The notes below the pieces were generated by a model. It was not told where the DNA came from and did no database searches. It worked only from the letters and a program-made list of their open reading frames with translations. Shown here one piece after another: positions 60,369-64,000 of a stretch of 64,000 bases of DNA. The stretch spans positions 21,949,232 through 22,013,231 of the forward strand of contig OW388300.1 in assembly GCA_936450465.1 (NCBI GenBank), given 5' to 3'. Position 1 is the stretch's first letter; each line of letters starts with the position of its first letter. The translations under genes and the position numbers were made by a program. This DNA is from Gibbula magus. Its lineage: Eukaryota; Mollusca; Gastropoda; Trochida; Trochidae.

Positions 60369-60801
60369 TTAAAGAAGCACTAATCGGTATATTCTCAGGA
60401 AATTTAAAAACATTGTTTATGAAACAGTCGTCACATTCAGTAATGAATGACAAGGGTAGCCTCTCTTGCAAGAGAAGCACGTGCATCACTTGCATCACGT
60501 GCGTTGCTATGGCGACATGCACTAAGGACGAGCCTTCACGCTTCGGAAACGCTTGTTGTTGTGTAGTACGTTTATGCAAAAGAGAGAATTCTGTTTATAT
60601 GACGTCAGATACCCTTGATGCGCGTTTCTCGAAGGGGGTACATATCTTTGAAACCACATTTCATCACATTATCGTGATATGAAAATTATTTATCACATGT
60701 CATTTTGTAGATAAAACATTTCTCTACCGATTGATATTATAAGTATATTTTCCACAAATAATTTTGTATTTGAAACACTAACATTCTTGATGGCTCTTTA
60801 A
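60369..60801. mobile_element. MITE-like element bordered by TTAA (family 1, copy B)
   Basis: Inverted relative to the copy at 1729-2389. The right end tgatggctctttaa matches that family's end, and the interior shares 'atgacgtcaga' and the approach to the end ('acattcttgatggctcttta'). The left end is poorly preserved (ttaaagaagc). Length about 433 bp. Confidence 0.5.
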
Positions 60802-63743
60802 CCTAACACCCGAAGGGCAGGAGAAGTACAGTTACCAGGTGTGTTTGGGAAGACAGTATCCAATGCCATTGGTCGTTCTCAGGATGACGCCGGGTAAATG
60901 TAACCTCAATACACCCTTGATAACAAGAGCCTTCTTTCTGTGAATAGTGGCATCACTATGCAAGATTGTCCCATTTCACCCTTTGAACGCTTGTCGAACC
61001 ATCTGCATTGACAAATGAAACATCGCCAAGTCAACAAAACAGTTATTCAAGAACTCATTCGAGTCATCCTTAATAATGTCATCTGGCGGAAAGTAAAGCC
61101 GACTTCATAATCGACATATACAAGGGTTTAATGGAGGTTTTTCAGACATATAATCTCGAAAATACAGCCTTTTGTTTTGTTTCCAAAAACTTGTTTGTTC
61201 GGCAAGTTGACTTTTGCCCCCAGTTTTATTTGTGACGTTACACTGCATATACTGTAGGTGGCGCTGTTGTGGAACTGCGAACAAAACTTGGTCAAATGAA
61301 TCGATTGTGAAAAGTGTATCACTTTATCTATCTCATCTATGTGTTTACGTTGACAACACCAATGAAATGATGGAGTAGTTTATTATGCCAATGACCCTGT
61401 AATCAACATGAAGTGTCATTCAACGACATTACAAAGTCGAATAAATTAATCAACCTCGTTTTGCATTCAAGTTCGAAATTAGGAAACTGTTCATATGCAT
61501 CGAAGAGCAAAATACTTAACCGATTGCTTAAATGTTTAGCTGTATGACAATCATGTTTTCTTGACATGACAGCCTGTTTTCATTATAATGTTTTAGTATG
61601 TTTTAAAAGTCGATTTCTTATCAAAGAGTGACCAAAGTTGCAGTAAATATTTGAAATGACCAAGTATGAATATATGTACATAAACTTGGCCTATTGCTGT
61701 ATGGGTGCTGATTTAGTTTTGCTAGCGATACTGTCAACATTATATTTGACGATATATAAATATTTATCTTTGATAGTGGACGCTGATATTAACATAACAC
61801 ACTCATTATTTACTATTTAGCAACGATGTTTGGTCTTTCTCATCCGAATTCAATATATGATAGTGTATCGTAGTAGACACACCGGTTAAGATTAATACAT
61901 CACTCTTGTTCCATTCAGTAGGACCCACTATACATATACAACTAGACTGTTAACCAACATGATATGATAATCTCTCTTACAGGGACATCAATTATGATGT
62001 TAGAATACACAAAGTGAAACATTATTAATGTTGTTATTTTATCGTTTATTATTTCATTCGTATAGTGAAAATAAAAGGTGGGAGGCTTCTTTATCGAAAA
62101 CTGTACAAAGTGCCCGGTGTGGGCAACGTCATTTTGGTAAAATATTTATAACAGACAAAATGAAAACTTTTGGTTGGTAATGTTTCATAGATTATATAAC
62201 TGCTCTGCTGTAATTGATACTTATAATTTTCTTTTTCGTCACATGGCAGTTGCTCAATTTTACTTGAAAACAAGTAATTGTCATTATATATTTGATGATT
62301 TTGGTATGAATGTGCATATCCAGTGAAATTATTTGAACTTATATCTGCATATGTATTATTTTGGCACGTATGAAAGCCAAAACAATTTATCAAAAAATAA
62401 CTGATTAAATAACTAATGGATGTTACAGTCGTGTTTTAGAATGCAGACTAAAAATCGCGGAGAATGTCATCAATTAATAGTTTTAATAGTTTTAATATCA
62501 ATATCATGTAATCATGAAACATATTTCACCTTTAATGTAATAAAATCCGAAAATATACACTTGTTGAAGAGACTGATAAACAATAATGAAATGTGTATTT
62601 TGGGAAGCATCACGCACTAAAACCTTAATGTGGACCAAACTTGATGACAGTTAGATTTAGATTGATTTAGAATTTCTTAATGTACTTGTAATTATTACGT
62701 TCAGTTATAAATAGCCTGTATTAACTACAAGGGATCCGTAAAAATCAATGGAGATTACTTATAGGATATCTTACGAGCTTCATCTTTTATATCAAGTGTA
62801 TATCCCTAGTTAAACAATTTTGCTTTGTCTCGAACCTTGGCGTGAGAGAAACCAAATTATTTCACGAGAGACATAAACTTGATATTAAAGAGGAACGAGT
62901 TATTTATCCTGTTTATTACGAACCTTTATTTCATACAATTTATTGTGTTTTAAAATAGTTTGTTGTTATTGTCCCTATGAAGGTATGGAGCAGCTGAGTA
63001 ACATCAACCCTGTTACAGCATCTGAGTTAATAATATTACGACGTTGAATAAAGCCCTTCTATAATTCGCGATGGTCAGTATATCGAAACCAGTGGCACTT
63101 GTGATTCTGAATGAAGTCTACCCACTATAACATCTCCTTACTTCAGGACAGGAGATGCGATCCTCTGAGTATCGCCATGTCATGGCGGCGGTCATTTGTA
63201 TGTTTCGCTTTGTCAAAATATGTAAACAAGATAAAATAACTGCTTAAGTGTAAGTTAATGTTACTGCTATGCCTTTCCTTTCCGTTAATTGTCGTCCAGT
63301 GAGTATAACATTAATTTAACATTTAATTTGAATTTTCACCAAGATAATGAACATGTTGTTTCGTTGTCATCCCAACCATTTAGAATGAGAGCAGTCCAAA
63401 ACTATTTCATTATCAATCGTGTACGTATTAGCTCTACTCTAGTCATGATATATATTTATTTTTTTCCATTAAAATGGCGAGTACGATTTCATGAGAATGA
63501 GATAAATAAAAGGTCTTGTTTTAATTTCATGAATAAATTCACGTTAGTATTATGAATGAATAAATCTTAAAGTTCATCGTTAACCAATCAAATTACTTGA
63601 AGGTGTTATAACAAATTGTTATGAAGTCCCTCATGGGTAATAAAAAGTGATATTGTATCTTCTCTTACATGAAACGGTTTGAAAATAGAACTTTATCTAC
63701 AAAATCGCTATTATAATATACATGTCAAGTTATGATAATGCCA

Positions 63744-63940
63744 AAAAATTAATACAATCGCCGTATGATTGCCAAATCTTCAACATAGATTGAGTTCCTT
63801 GATATTCCACACTCAAGCTACTTAGTATATACCCATAGTAGTATATACTATCAATGATTCGACAATAACCGTGTGGATTTTTGGTATTTTATTACACTCT
63901 ATGTATGTATATTGTCTTTTCCGCAAATGTCACTACTAAA
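63744..63940. repeat. dispersed repeat, copy B of the second family
   Basis: Same order and orientation as 53165-53360, but with an extra palindromic segment of about 25 bases (agtatatac...gtatatact, near 63820-63850) absent from the other copy. Confidence 0.6.
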
Positions 63941-64000
63941 CTGCCAGGCAAAAGAAAGTACACACCTTATTTGGTTTCGATTCATTCAATAGTTTAAAAG

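Larger units (their letters stand above)
58133..64000. other. right-end stretch without supported genes
   Basis: Holds a tRNA-derived SINE (59202-59537), a second copy of MITE family 1 (60369-60801) and a dispersed repeat (63744-63940). A donor-like GTAAGTACTG on the minus strand near 58931 follows no clear exon. Frames at 59689-59937, 60314-60682, 62091-62393 and 63289-63555 are repeat-derived or unsupported. Confidence 0.4.

Noticed and set aside
60314..60682. 122-codon Cys-rich plus frame resembling the frame at 1819-2007
   Set aside because: The resemblance exists because both are copies of the same inverted-repeat element; no independent coding evidence.

Overview
This is an AT-rich, intron-bearing animal nuclear genome window. 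It shows eukaryotic split genes, TATA-box promoters, GT-AG introns, a tRNA-derived SINE, and retroelements of DIRS, Penelope-like and LINE type. Few exons lie among large noncoding stretches full of small inverted-repeat transposons. Nothing fixes the species. Secreted low-complexity proteins, this repeat mix and many 'acatgta' words fit a marine invertebrate, most likely a mollusc; that is inference.

The main content is a cluster of eight small genes, all on the minus strand, numbered 1-8 from left to right: 1 (1022-1079, partial), 2 (3571-6033), 3 (8775-11296), 4 (13113-15269), 5 (34184-39415), 6 (45921-46885), 7 (49629-50699) and 8 (54634-57539). I rebuilt the seven complete ones by joining a short ATG/signal-peptide exon to a far-downstream coding exon. 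Every junction is phase 1, and every joined length is an exact multiple of three. Genes 4, 7 and 8 also have a credible TATA box plus a noncoding first exon. The mature proteins look unrelated: a Thr/Pro decapeptide array (4), a Gln/Tyr/Pro-rich protein (5), Ser/Thr-rich proteins (2, 3), short peptides (6, 8) and a helical protein (7). Six of them nevertheless share an octapeptide of the form Q-x-hydrophobic-hydrophobic-D/N-x-hydrophobic-aromatic, and several end in an acidic-x-Phe tail. I read this as an unrecognised family of rapidly diverging secreted proteins. An extracellular matrix, shell, byssus, mucus or peptide role is possible, but the sequence does not say which.

Between the genes lie mobile elements: a broken Tc1-like element with terminal inverted repeats (18944-20298), a LINE 3' remnant (about 20530-21020), a long (TA)n tract (21689-21793), a DIRS-like tyrosine-recombinase retrotransposon on the minus strand (22599-26380), a 5'-truncated Penelope-like element (29008-30250), a degraded LINE reverse transcriptase (43650-44531), a mariner-like transposase relic (52070-52700), and a tRNA-derived SINE (59202-59537). 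At least six families of non-autonomous inverted-repeat elements or hairpins are present, several inside introns of the secreted-protein genes. Three families are bordered by TTAA.
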